The notes beneath the pieces were generated by a model. It worked only from the letters and a program-made list of their open reading frames with translations. It was not told the origin of the DNA and did not search any database. From NCBI GenBank assembly GCA_010692635.1, contig JAAHGL010000023.1, positions 26,186 through 90,185 of the forward strand: a stretch of DNA of 64,000 bases. The letters are read 5' to 3'. This document shows, in pieces, positions 43,409 to 51,558 of this stretch. Source of the DNA: Symploca sp. SIO2C1. Lineage in GTDB: Bacteria > Cyanobacteriota > Cyanobacteriia > Cyanobacteriales > Coleofasciculaceae. Each line of letters opens with the position of its first letter. Position 1 is the stretch's first letter. A program made the translations under genes and the position numbers.

Positions 43409-44515
43409 TTAGGCATTAGATTCAGTTCCCATAAATTTGAGCCAGCGATAATTAGAAGCGATCGCTGCTGTTAGGGTTGGATAAACATGATACTTAACAC
43501 CAAACTCTTCACAAACTTCTGACAAAATTGGTGCTATATGAGGGTAATGGATATGACAGATATGGGGAAATAGATGATGAACTACTTGATAATTCAGTCC
43601 CCCGATATACCAGTTTAGTATTGGATTCTTAGGAGCAAAATCGGCAGTTGTCTTAATTTGAAAAATTGCCCATTCATCATTGATACTATTCGACTCGGGC
43701 TCTACTTCTGGAAATTGCGTAGCTTCGAGGACATGAGCCAACATAAATATTTCACAAACTACCAGTCCGTGAGTCATGAAAGTAAGACCTACTCCTATGA
43801 TAGTTTGCAAAAGGGTATATCCAACTGCCAGAGGAATAAGTACAAAAAAGCTAATGGTAAATAATTTCATTCCCCAGAAAATAATCAGTTCTGACATTTT
43901 AAGTTTAGGAAAGCGGTGGTTACCATACCTTCCTTTGTATGTAACTAACTTGATGTCACCAATGAACCAATAGAACGGGATAAAGGGATAGATAAACCAA
44001 ATAAATAAATGTTGGAATTGGTGATGCCATTTGTGCCCCATATTGGGAGACATCCTTACTACACCATCTCCATGAATTTCTACATCATGATCATCAATAT
44101 TTGTGTAGGTATGGTGAAGAAAATTATGGCGGAATCTCCACAAGTAACTTGATACCCCAATGAAGTCATGACAAAGACCAAATATCTTATTGATACGAGG
44201 GTTAGTAGAATAACTGCCATGGTTGGCATCATGAGCAATACTCATGCCGCAAGCACTAACTCCTAAGCCTAAAACAACACAACCTAAGGCTTTTAGCCAC
44301 ATGATTGATGGTCCAAAAAGAATAAATAACCAGGCACTAATTATCCAAGTTAAAATGATTGCAGTCTTAACATACATCGCCTGGTTATTTTGAGTGTCTA
44401 TCTCATTTTCTTGAAAATATTTTTTTACCCTTTCATTCAAGGTTTTCCTGAAATTATTGCCATTGGGAAAAGTTACTTTCGAGGAAGATTTCTCACGAAG
44501 CACAGATGAAGTCAT
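43409..44515 (-). CDS. desD: DesD-like (front-end, delta-6 type) acyl-lipid desaturase
   Basis: This 368-residue membrane di-iron enzyme inserts a double bond into glycerolipid-bound fatty acids. Three His boxes are present: AHDANHGSYS, RHNFLHHTYTN and QVVHHLFPH. The Gln in the third box marks front-end desaturases. Long identical stretches with Synechocystis DesD as I recall it include GLSSFLWRYRHN-like, HDVEIHGDG, RMSP, DEWAI and YRWL near the C-terminus. It differs from DesD in the third box (NYQVVHH against NHQVTHH). It is convergent with the NRPS gene and separated from it by repeats, so it may serve general membrane lipids rather than the cluster; a role on a cluster product is possible but unsupported. 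Confidence 0.85.
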   Translation of the reverse strand: MTSSVLREKSSSKVTFPNGNNFRKTLNERVKKYFQENEIDTQNNQAMYVKTAIILTWIISAWLFILFGPSIMWLKALGCVVLGLGVSACGMSIAHDANHGSYSTNPRINKIFGLCHDFIGVSSYLWRFRHNFLHHTYTNIDDHDVEIHGDGVVRMSPNMGHKWHHQFQHLFIWFIYPFIPFYWFIGDIKLVTYKGRYGNHRFPKLKMSELIIFWGMKLFTISFFVLIPLAVGYTLLQTIIGVGLTFMTHGLVVCEIFMLAHVLEATQFPEVEPESNSINDEWAIFQIKTTADFAPKNPILNWYIGGLNYQVVHHLFPHICHIHYPHIAPILSEVCEEFGVKYHVYPTLTAAIASNYRWLKFMGTESNA

Positions 44516-44803
44516 TATTTTCTACTCGAGTCTTAAGGTGAAACTTGCCACTGTCCTATCAGTATTGACATGTGTAGCTACTTATGTCAATAGTATTTGA
44601 CTAGAAAAGAAGATATTACAATAAATGGGATGCACTCAACCAAGAGCCGGCACATCCCTAGAGCACCGATTCACTAACCATAATTAGGGGTTGCTGAATA
44701 AGTAACAAGTAACAAGTAAAAAGTAACAAGTAAGAAGGAATGAAGCATTTATCCTCGTGGGTGAGCACTTCCATTCCCCAAGGTTACTCAGGGATTTCCC
44801 ATG

Positions 44804-44852
44804 AAAGTGCAAGGAAATTGTATCGATGGGTTCAATTTCCTTGCACTTTTTC
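44804..44852. terminator. 17-bp perfect hairpin with T-tract
   Basis: AAAGTGCAAGGAAATTG (44804-44820) pairs with 44833-44849 around a 12-nt loop and ends in a TTTTT run on the plus strand. No plus-strand gene precedes it, so it may be part of a repeat or end a small RNA. Confidence 0.5.
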
Positions 44853-44950
44853 AGGGAAAAATGCTTGAAATTATTGTCTGGCATAGCTTCCATACTCATG
44901 CAGCAAACCCTAATTAGATGTAGTGGCGAAGCATTCGGGCGATATTTTAT

Positions 44951-45036
44951 CCCTCAAACCCTAGTTTTTCTGTCCGAATGCTTCGCCCTGAGATGTCGAT
45001 TTTGGCGTAAATATGAATACTGAATCCTTGTTCTAG
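44951..45036. repeat. ~86-bp dispersed repeat, copy 1
   Basis: It contains GTCCGAATGCTTCGCCCTGA and recurs at 58644-58729 in the same orientation with about five mismatches. The 44516-45058 gap otherwise holds a heptamer array at about 44697-44731 and no gene. Confidence 0.85.
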
Positions 45037-45058
45037 TTGTAGTCATAAGCAAAGACTA

Positions 45059-47017
45059 TTACTGAGAACTCAACTGATTTGTTTTCTGGATTTTAGTTAC
45101 AAAATACACGATATTATAGTCCAATAATTGTGCCAGTTCTAATCCTTTTTGGAAAGCAACAATAGCTTGAGTATAGTTTCTCTGTTCTAGATAAATTTGA
45201 CCCATTTGGTCGTAAGTATTCATCAAACCATAGTTATTGTAAGATTGCTGCTCAACCACAATAAGTTGCTGATAAAGTTGCAAAGCAATATCTGGTTGGT
45301 TATTAGAACGATATAAGGTTGCTAACTTATGTAAGGCATCACTAGCAAGGGAATACTCTTGTAAAGAAAATGCTAGGGTATAAGCTTGCTGATACTTTTC
45401 TTTAGCTCGATCTAGTTGATTCAATGCTTCGTAGTCAGAAGCAATAGCAATCTGTAGTGCTGGTAAGGGAGCCAAGTTTTCTTGCTCGACGTAGCTTGTC
45501 TCCAATTGTTGCTTGGCTCTCAAGGCATTTTCCGGTTGTTGCGCTTCGTCGTAAACTCCGATCAATTCTTGCAGGTAGGTTAGCTCCTTCAAAGGCTCGC
45601 TCTGTTCCCTCGCTAAAATCAGTAGTTGATTGTAAGTAGCAGCAGCTTGCGGATATTGATAGGATTGCCGATACTGTTGTGCGATCGCTTTGAGAGTTGC
45701 TTCTTGAGCTTCAATATCTCTGGGTTGGGGGTTAGCTAGTCTCTCAGAGTCTATGGTCGCTGGTGGTAAAAATTCGCCAAAATCTTGTACTGCTAGTCGA
45801 TCAATCTCTTGTTGCGGCAATTCCGCAATTTGAGTGAGAAAATGACTTTCTTCATAGTTTATAGATTTTGCCAACTCTAGACCTTTTTCAAAGGCTCTCC
45901 TTGCTTGGGGATAATTTTTCTGCTCTAGGTAAATCTGACCTATTTGGTCATAAGCATTCATCAAGCCATAGTAATTATAATATTTTCCTTCTATAGTTAC
46001 TAGTAGCTCATAAATTTCCAAAGAAATGTCTGGCTGCTCATTAGAGCTATACATTATTGCTAGTTTTTCAAGAGCATCACCAGCATAGGCAAACTGCTCT
46101 ACAAAAAATGCACGAAAATAGGCTTCTTGGTACTTTTCACTAGCTTTTTCCAGTTGATTGAGGGTGGCGTAATCAGAAGCAATGGCAATCTGTAAAGCTG
46201 GTAATGCAGTCAAATTGTCTTGAGCGAGGTGAATTGCCTCTAAGCGCTCCTTCATCTTCAGAGCCTTTTCAGTTTCCTTGTTTTGGCTATAGATGTAAGC
46301 TAGTTCCTGGATATAAGTAACTTCCTGTTCGCGATCGCCTTTTAGTTCCGCTTTAGCTAACAATTCCTCGTAAACTAGAGCAGCTTTGGGGTAATCGAAC
46401 CATGCCATATGCAGCTGTGCAATGGTTGTGAGTGTCGCTTCTTCGGCTTCTGTATCACCTCTGCGGCGGTCATCAGCTAAAATTTGTTCATAAACTACCA
46501 AAGCTTGTCCCGGCGCTCGTATTTGCTCATAAGCCTTAGCCAAAGCTTTTAACAGGGTTATATCTAGGGTTTTTGACGTTTCCGCTTCCTGTTGAATAGT
46601 TTCCAAGCGCTTCCGAATCTCCGGTACAACTACACTGTTGTTGTCACCCCAGGCAACTTCCCCAACTCTACCTAAAGTTTGCACTTCTTCAAGAGGACTA
46701 CCTAACTGTCGCCTTAGTCGGATTTCTCGATACCAGATTTCAAAAGCTTTTTCGGAATTCCCAGCATTGTACTCTGCTGCTGCTTGAGTGTTGAGTCTAT
46801 CAACAAACTGCCGCAGTTGCTCCTGGTTGAGAGGACTTAACTCCTCGTTCTCTAAAGGTTGAGGCTGGAGTTCCTCGGGGTAAGGTTCTACTAATTCTAG
46901 GGGATTAATTAGTTCTTCTTCATCGGTTTGCGCCCATGCCAGGGAACTGAAACACACTAACAGCATCCCAGTCCACAATAGTGTCCTTCCCCACTTCACA
47001 GGATTTAAAATCATCAT
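45059..47017 (-). CDS. Exported TPR-repeat protein, 652 aa
   Basis: A signal peptide (LLWTGMLLVCFSSLAWA) is followed by an acidic Pro/Glu stretch and then at least ten helical tetratricopeptide-type repeats (for example NYPQARRAFEKGLELA and YTQAIVAFQKGLELAQ). The two halves (about 190-385 and 435-640) are internally duplicated, both with LPALQIAIASDYxxLNQL. TPR arrays bind protein partners, so a periplasmic or envelope scaffold is likely. AGGAGG (complement of 47026-47031) lies 8 nt before the start codon. The end of the IscB element lies only ~20 bp beyond this site, so the natural promoter may have been displaced. Confidence 0.85.
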   Translation of the reverse strand: MMILNPVKWGRTLLWTGMLLVCFSSLAWAQTDEEELINPLELVEPYPEELQPQPLENEELSPLNQEQLRQFVDRLNTQAAAEYNAGNSEKAFEIWYREIRLRRQLGSPLEEVQTLGRVGEVAWGDNNSVVVPEIRKRLETIQQEAETSKTLDITLLKALAKAYEQIRAPGQALVVYEQILADDRRRGDTEAEEATLTTIAQLHMAWFDYPKAALVYEELLAKAELKGDREQEVTYIQELAYIYSQNKETEKALKMKERLEAIHLAQDNLTALPALQIAIASDYATLNQLEKASEKYQEAYFRAFFVEQFAYAGDALEKLAIMYSSNEQPDISLEIYELLVTIEGKYYNYYGLMNAYDQIGQIYLEQKNYPQARRAFEKGLELAKSINYEESHFLTQIAELPQQEIDRLAVQDFGEFLPPATIDSERLANPQPRDIEAQEATLKAIAQQYRQSYQYPQAAATYNQLLILAREQSEPLKELTYLQELIGVYDEAQQPENALRAKQQLETSYVEQENLAPLPALQIAIASDYEALNQLDRAKEKYQQAYTLAFSLQEYSLASDALHKLATLYRSNNQPDIALQLYQQLIVVEQQSYNNYGLMNTYDQMGQIYLEQRNYTQAIVAFQKGLELAQLLDYNIVYFVTKIQKTNQLSSQ

Positions 47018-47086
47018 CTCTCTTCCCTCCTGGAGAACCCCGCTATACCCATAGGGTTAGCGGTGCTCAGAAAGGAGGGGCCGCGC

Positions 47087-48373
47087 TTATGTTGCATACG
47101 AATATCCATCCTTTTTGTGAATGTGTGTGCAATATTTATGACTAATTCCTTGAACCAATCCGTCTGTTGTGGAAATATTGAAACTTCCAGTGGCACGAGT
47201 GGCTACCCGACCAACGTAAGTCCCAATCTTTTTCCCAGAAGTGACAATGGCTTTAACGATGTCACCCGTCTGAAAACCTTTGTGAAATTTTGTTCTGGAG
47301 CAATAACGACTAGGGAAACCAAACTTATCACTACGGCATTGCTGGCGAGTTCCATGACCTTTAGCAGCAATCAGCAGAGGTTTAACACCTGATGTGATTA
47401 ACTGCTCTGGCGTGGAAGCTCCAACACAAGCGGCGTCCCAGTAATGAGTCTTGTCTAAACCTCGAATGGTGCGGTTGTACTTAGTACGCCCACCTGTACC
47501 CACCTCAACAGGTAAGCCTATTTCTTTGAGGTTTTTGTACAGATTCCATCGGGTTGCATTGACTGCTGCTGTGTCAGCCAAAGGTCTTTTAGCTTGCGCC
47601 AAGATTCGTTTGAGCAGGTTAGGCTTACCTTTGAGAAAGTCCTTAATATCCTGGCTGCCCTTTTTCTGATTGCAGGGAACACAAGCTAAACACAGGTTAC
47701 TAACACGGTTAGAACCATCCTTGGAGCGAGGTTGAATATGCTCAATCTCAAGCTTGGTATCTTTTGCACCGCAGTAAGCACAGGTTCTATTCCATTTCTC
47801 AAGGAGAAACTCACGCACTTCGTAACCTGCTAGCGTTCCCTGCTGATAGCCAACCCCTCTAATGTCAGCGTCCTCCATCTTTTGAGTGTCAAATCTGACT
47901 AACTCTTGAGATATGGCAGTAATTTGACACAGTGATGAGAGACGCTTAACCCAGGTCAAGATGTTGGCAACTCGACTACTTAGAGACGGAGACAACCATC
48001 CTTTTGTACGGGTGCGATTCAGAAACCGAGATTTACGATAACGAGTCTTGCGATTACGGCGTGACCTCCTCAGTTGACGACGTGATGTTAAAGTATCCCG
48101 AATCTGAAAACCACGATGCTGCAACTCTCCTGCCCAAACAACTTCGCCCCTAGCGTCGTTGACTAGTGCCAGTCCTGTAGTTTTAGCTCCAGGGTCGATT
48201 TTGATTGTGAGTGGTTCAACGGTTAGTTTTGATGCCTTTTGTTTAAGTATCAAAGTGAAGGGATACCGACGGAAAACTGCCGCTTTACCCTGAGACAACA
48301 GCATTCTTGCCCTACCTGGATGGATAGGATTAAGAGGCTGTTTGTTGGTGTCTAGAACAAAAACTTTACTCAC
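47087..48373 (-). CDS. iscB: IscB RNA-guided nuclease (RuvC + HNH)
   Basis: IscB is the transposon-encoded ancestor of Cas9 and cuts DNA guided by an omega-RNA. In order: an N-terminal PLMP-type segment (VLDTNKQPLNPIHPGRARMLL), RuvC-I (IKIDPGAKTTGLAL with catalytic Asp), an Arg-rich bridge helix (RRQLRRSRRNRKTRYRKSRF), RuvC-II (AISQELVRFD with Glu), HNH (CAYCGAKDTKLEIEHIQPRS ... CNQKKG, with zinc Cys pairs) and RuvC-III (KTHYWDAACVGAS with His and Asp). All catalytic residues are present, so it should be active. Start: GTG at 48373 (protein MSKVFVLDTNKQ, 428 aa), preceded by AAGGAG 10 nt away; the frame extends upstream only to a TTG. The size matches IscB rather than Cas9. Confidence 0.93.
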   Translation of the reverse strand: MSKVFVLDTNKQPLNPIHPGRARMLLSQGKAAVFRRYPFTLILKQKASKLTVEPLTIKIDPGAKTTGLALVNDARGEVVWAGELQHRGFQIRDTLTSRRQLRRSRRNRKTRYRKSRFLNRTRTKGWLSPSLSSRVANILTWVKRLSSLCQITAISQELVRFDTQKMEDADIRGVGYQQGTLAGYEVREFLLEKWNRTCAYCGAKDTKLEIEHIQPRSKDGSNRVSNLCLACVPCNQKKGSQDIKDFLKGKPNLLKRILAQAKRPLADTAAVNATRWNLYKNLKEIGLPVEVGTGGRTKYNRTIRGLDKTHYWDAACVGASTPEQLITSGVKPLLIAAKGHGTRQQCRSDKFGFPSRYCSRTKFHKGFQTGDIVKAIVTSGKKIGTYVGRVATRATGSFNISTTDGLVQGISHKYCTHIHKKDGYSYAT

Positions 48374-48612
48374 TAAGTGAAGTCTCCTTGCGGGTAATGT
48401 TAGCTTCGACAATGTTTAAGGTCGGTACTGTCTCAAAAGCACTGCCTCCCAAATGGCTGTTTAACTCTTGAGTTCTAGAGCCTGGAACTAGCTACGCATT
48501 CCAAGGTAGGAATTTGAACACTTGCCTTAAACGTAGGTATTGCTACCTGAGTCTGGTCAACTAGAGCTGTTTTTCAAGCCCCCACTGTACCCGTAGGGTC
48601 AGTGGTGGGTTG
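48374..48612 (-). ncRNA. Probable omega-RNA of iscB
   Basis: IscB omega-RNAs are encoded directly 5' of iscB with the guide at their 5' end. This ~240-bp non-coding stretch occupies that place and has several possible stems: the end hairpin at 48575-48612, a GGTAG/CTACC stem at about 48535-48547, and paired CTAGAG/CTCTAG-like segments. The guide would come from bases just beyond 48612. The structure is inferred, not computed. Confidence 0.55.
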
Positions 48613-48764
48613 TTGACAGTCATCTTGTTCACAGGCAAATTGACGCTCAAATGCCAGCCAGAGTTTCTACCTAATAAGGTGTTAGGTTACCCAGAAGCAA
48701 TACTGAAATTCCCCTCCAACACTGCTCAATTTTCAATTCTCAATTTTCAATTTTTAATTAAATT

Positions 48765-50000
48765 ATGACTCAACTAGTAAAACTTACCCTCTCAAAGTTA
48801 CAAGCATCTGGCAAGTGGTTTTCCCTGCTCTTGGTGGTAGTAGCAATATTCCTCGGTTGCTTTACCACTGCCTGTACTCCATCTCCAGCCAACTCCCAAG
48901 CCAGCATAGAACAGCGAACCTTTCTCAACCTTTCCCTCGATTTCTTAGGGGAGTATCAGCTACCCAAGATCCAGTTTCAGGATACACAAGTTGGGGGATT
49001 GTCTGGGTTGACCTATGATCAGCAGCGTGACGTATTTTATGCTATCTCCGATGACCGCTCTAGTTTGGCTCCCGCCCGCTTCTATACCCTCAAACTGAAG
49101 CTTAATCCTCAGGATACAGGCAAAATTGCCCTGGAAAAAGTAGAAGTAGCAGATGTTACCTTCCTCAGGGATGAGAACGGTGCAACTTATGCTCAAGGTA
49201 CTATTGACCCTGAAGGTATTGCTCTTTCTGCTAAAGGAACTGTATATATTTCTAGTGAAGGGGTTACTCGTAAGGGAATTGCTCCTTTCATCAAGGAGTT
49301 TGATGTAGCCACCGGACAACAGCAACAAAGCTTACGGATTCCTCAGAGGTATTTACCCAATGAGAGTAGCGATACTGAACAAGAGCCCCTACCTCGTGGC
49401 ATTCAGGATAACTTAGGATTTGAGTCTTTGACCCTTGAGCCAATCAGCTTAGCTGCTGGTGGTGGTGACCCTTTTCGCCTGTTTACTGCCACTGAGTCGG
49501 CTCTTTTTCAAGACAGTCTAGCAGATGAGTCAAAACAATCAGCTCGGATTCGTTTGCTACATTATTTAGTTCAAGAAATTGCTCCTACTATAGTAGTTAG
49601 CGAGCATCTTTATCCTCTCGAACCTGCTCCTCCTAGGACTATCAGTAATGGCTTGACGGACTTGGTAACTCTGGATTTGGGGGGTCACTTTCTCAGTTTA
49701 GAGCGCACCTATGGTAAGTTTGGTTTCATTGCCAAAATTTATCAGCTAGCTCTTGGTGGAGCCACTGATACTTCGACTATTGTCAGTCTCAATGGTGATA
49801 TTTCCAGGATTAATCCAGTCAAGAAAAAGTTGCTGTTGGATTTGAGTACATTGGGTATTTACCTAGACAATCTGGAAGGCATCACCCTTGGTCCTCTCTT
49901 ACCTGATGGCACTCAGAGTCTACTATTAGTGAGCGACGATAATTTTCGTGATACTCAAGTGACTCAGTTTCTGTTGTTCCGTCTCAATGGGTTAAGCTGA
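48765..50000 (+). CDS. Phytase-like (esterase-like activity of phytase) lipoprotein
   Basis: The 411-residue protein has an N-terminal hydrophobic stretch ending in a lipobox-like FTTAC (about residue 37), so it is probably a lipoprotein of the periplasm or cell surface. The body matches the beta-propeller family known as esterase-like activity of phytase: LSGLTYDQQRDVFYAISDDRS, TIDPEGIALSAKGTVYISSEG, LGFESLTLEP, and NLEGITLGPLLPDG near the end. Members may hydrolyse organic phosphate esters; the true substrate is unknown. It is divergent from the IscB element; a heptamer-like caatttt array directly precedes the start. Confidence 0.85.
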   Translation: MTQLVKLTLSKLQASGKWFSLLLVVVAIFLGCFTTACTPSPANSQASIEQRTFLNLSLDFLGEYQLPKIQFQDTQVGGLSGLTYDQQRDVFYAISDDRSSLAPARFYTLKLKLNPQDTGKIALEKVEVADVTFLRDENGATYAQGTIDPEGIALSAKGTVYISSEGVTRKGIAPFIKEFDVATGQQQQSLRIPQRYLPNESSDTEQEPLPRGIQDNLGFESLTLEPISLAAGGGDPFRLFTATESALFQDSLADESKQSARIRLLHYLVQEIAPTIVVSEHLYPLEPAPPRTISNGLTDLVTLDLGGHFLSLERTYGKFGFIAKIYQLALGGATDTSTIVSLNGDISRINPVKKKLLLDLSTLGIYLDNLEGITLGPLLPDGTQSLLLVSDDNFRDTQVTQFLLFRLNGLS

Positions 50001-50015
50001 AGGTCATACTCTTAA

Positions 50016-50076
50016 CTAACACATTTTGAAACCCTTACCTGGCAAGGATTTGAGATTTTCAAGCAAAATGTGTTAG
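50016..50076. repeat. 61-bp element with 13-bp perfect inverted ends
   Basis: CTAACACATTTTG (50016-50028) pairs with 50064-50076, 15 bp after the phytase-like gene. It could be a terminator hairpin or a tiny MITE end pair. The rest of the 50001-50459 gap shows a ggagcag heptamer triplet (about 50158-50178) and no gene. Confidence 0.7.
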
Positions 50077-50459
50077 TTTCATCCATTGCGGATGCGATCG
50101 CGTCCGTTAAAGGCTGAGATCTTGCACGCAATAGAGAAAATTGACTTGTGAAGGTAGGGAGCAGGGAGCAGGGAGCAGTGATAAGATTGGACGGTTTCAG
50201 TAAGGTAATTATGTCATCCTGAGCGATAGCGAAGGATCTTCAAACGGTCTAGATGCTTCACTATCACCTATCTCTAGCTTAAGTTGACACGAATGATGGC
50301 CATTCGCCCCTACCACTGGTTCGATTGTGTGGGGTAAAACCTCCAAATATAAATTTGTCTTAAAGATAATTTTTAGTATCAGTGAATTATGGTATCACTA
50401 AGTAAATGAGAATAATTTTAAACAATTTCTTGGTTGTTTAAACGAGCTAGGAGTTGCTC

Positions 50460-50972
50460 ATGGAGCAATGTATTCCCTTAGCAGCTACCCAAGTAGGCGA
50501 TCGCGTTTGGGTTGTGGGCTTTAGGGGTAAGGATGGTATCAACCGCTTACTCAGCCTGGGATTAAACCCAGGAATGGAGCTAAAAGTGGTTACTTGTAGT
50601 CCAGAAGGTTCGGTGCTAGTAACCGTTGGGGATAGCTGCTTCGGTTTGGGAGCAGGGATGGCTCAAAAAATCTTAGTAACAGCTAATTTTACATCAATCA
50701 AGAAAAAGGAAAAACAAATGATAATTAATAGCAGTACCTACCTACGAGATATGCCAGTCGGGACTAAAGTTCGTCTGGTAGACTATGAAAAAGTCTATCG
50801 GGGCTATAAAGGGAGACTGCTGTCGATGGGATTGACACCCGGAACAGAATTTACAGTTATCAGTCACACATCCCTCGAAAATTTGATAGAAATCGAGGTG
50901 CGAGGCTTCAAGCTCAGCCTACGCAAACAAGAAGCTGATGCTCTTTGCGTTGAAGAGGTGGGTGATGATTAA
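50460..50972 (+). CDS. feoA: Tandem FeoA-domain protein
   Basis: This 170-residue protein has two FeoA (SH3-like) domains. The first is about 5-80 (GFRGKDGINRLLSLGLNPGMELKVV) and the second about 95-165 (YRGYKGRLLSMGLTPGTEFTVI). FeoA supports ferrous iron uptake through the FeoB GTPase pore. Single-domain FeoA of ~80 residues is usual, so this is a fusion of two. An ATG preceded by AAAAGGA sits between the domains and could be a second start. No feoB follows; the next gene is a pentapeptide lipoprotein. GGAG six bases before ATG 50460 fixes the start. Confidence 0.9.
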   Translation: MEQCIPLAATQVGDRVWVVGFRGKDGINRLLSLGLNPGMELKVVTCSPEGSVLVTVGDSCFGLGAGMAQKILVTANFTSIKKKEKQMIINSSTYLRDMPVGTKVRLVDYEKVYRGYKGRLLSMGLTPGTEFTVISHTSLENLIEIEVRGFKLSLRKQEADALCVEEVGDD

Positions 50973-50980
50973 GGAACCTC

Positions 50981-51016
50981 GATTCTAAATTCTAAATTCT
51001 AAATTCTAAATTCTAA
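50981..51016. repeat. Heptamer array (attctaa)n
   Basis: About five perfect units lie between the feoA stop and the next start. Confidence 0.9.
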
Positions 51017-51023
51017 CTACCCA

Positions 51024-51554
51024 ATGAGCCAACGAGGAGCGCTGTTTGACTCCCCCTTTGTACTAGCAACAATTGTAAGCTTCTTGCTGGTAGGAGTTGC
51101 AGCATGTCAGAAAAATGAATCGCCATCAGCAAAGAATGATCTCGAACAGTTATTACAAACGAAGCAATGCCTCAAATGCGATTTAAGTGGAGCTCAGTTG
51201 AGTGGTGCAAATCTCCAGGGAGCTAAGTTGAATTATACAAATCTCAGTGGTGCAGAGCTCAGCGGTGCAAATCTCAGTGGAGCTTTGTTAGATAGCGTTG
51301 ATTTCAGTGGTGCAAATCTCAGTAATGTCAACTTGAGTTCGGCTGCTTTAGCCAAAGCCAACCTCAGTGGCGCTAATCTCACAGAAGCCAACCTTTCTGA
51401 AGCATTTTTGAGAGCTGCTAATCTCCAAGATGCTCAGCTGAGTAATACCAAGTTCAATGATGCAGACTTGAATACCGCCAACCTTGATGGTGTTGACATC
51501 AATAGTGCTGATTTCCAAGGCGCAATGATGCCCGATGGAACGATTAAAAAATAG
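51024..51554 (+). CDS. Pentapeptide-repeat lipoprotein
   Basis: The 176-residue protein has a lipoprotein signal with lipobox LVGVAAC (about residues 22-28). A short linker leads to about 24 consecutive pentapeptide repeats of the A(D/N)LSG type (for example GANLSGALL, SGANLTEANL). These fold into a right-handed quadrilateral beta-helix. Location is probably the periplasmic side of the inner membrane or the outer membrane. A CxxC pair (KQCLKCDL) directly precedes the repeats and might bind a metal or form a disulfide. Function unknown. The next gene starts 4 bp after the stop, suggesting an operon. Confidence 0.92.
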   Translation: MSQRGALFDSPFVLATIVSFLLVGVAACQKNESPSAKNDLEQLLQTKQCLKCDLSGAQLSGANLQGAKLNYTNLSGAELSGANLSGALLDSVDFSGANLSNVNLSSAALAKANLSGANLTEANLSEAFLRAANLQDAQLSNTKFNDADLNTANLDGVDINSADFQGAMMPDGTIKK

Positions 51555-51558
51555 CACG

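Larger units (their letters stand above)
47038..48612 (-). mobile_element. Solitary ISC-type element (IS200/IS605 superfamily) carrying iscB, no transposase
   Basis: Matching imperfect hairpins in the same orientation mark the two ends: 47038-47065 (stem CCCCGCT/AGCGGTG, inner ACCC/GGGT) and 48580-48607 (stem CCCCACT/AGTGGTG, inner ACCC/GGGT), with the outer stem of the right copy reaching 48575-48612. Between them the stem arms differ by paired, compensating changes (GCT/AGC against ACT/AGT). Only iscB lies inside; there is no Y1 tnpA. Exact ends, a few bases outside the hairpins, are not resolved. Confidence 0.75.

Noticed and set aside
43409..44515. Desaturase as part of the NRPS cluster
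   Set aside because: Opposite strand, separated by repeats, and very close to the general lipid enzyme DesD; no evidence ties it to the product.
44804..44852. Terminator of the desaturase gene
   Set aside because: It lies upstream of the minus-strand desaturase start, so it cannot end that transcript.
47087..48373. Cas9 or CRISPR-Cas locus
   Set aside because: Size, PLMP-type N-terminus, lack of REC lobe and absence of an array fit IscB instead.
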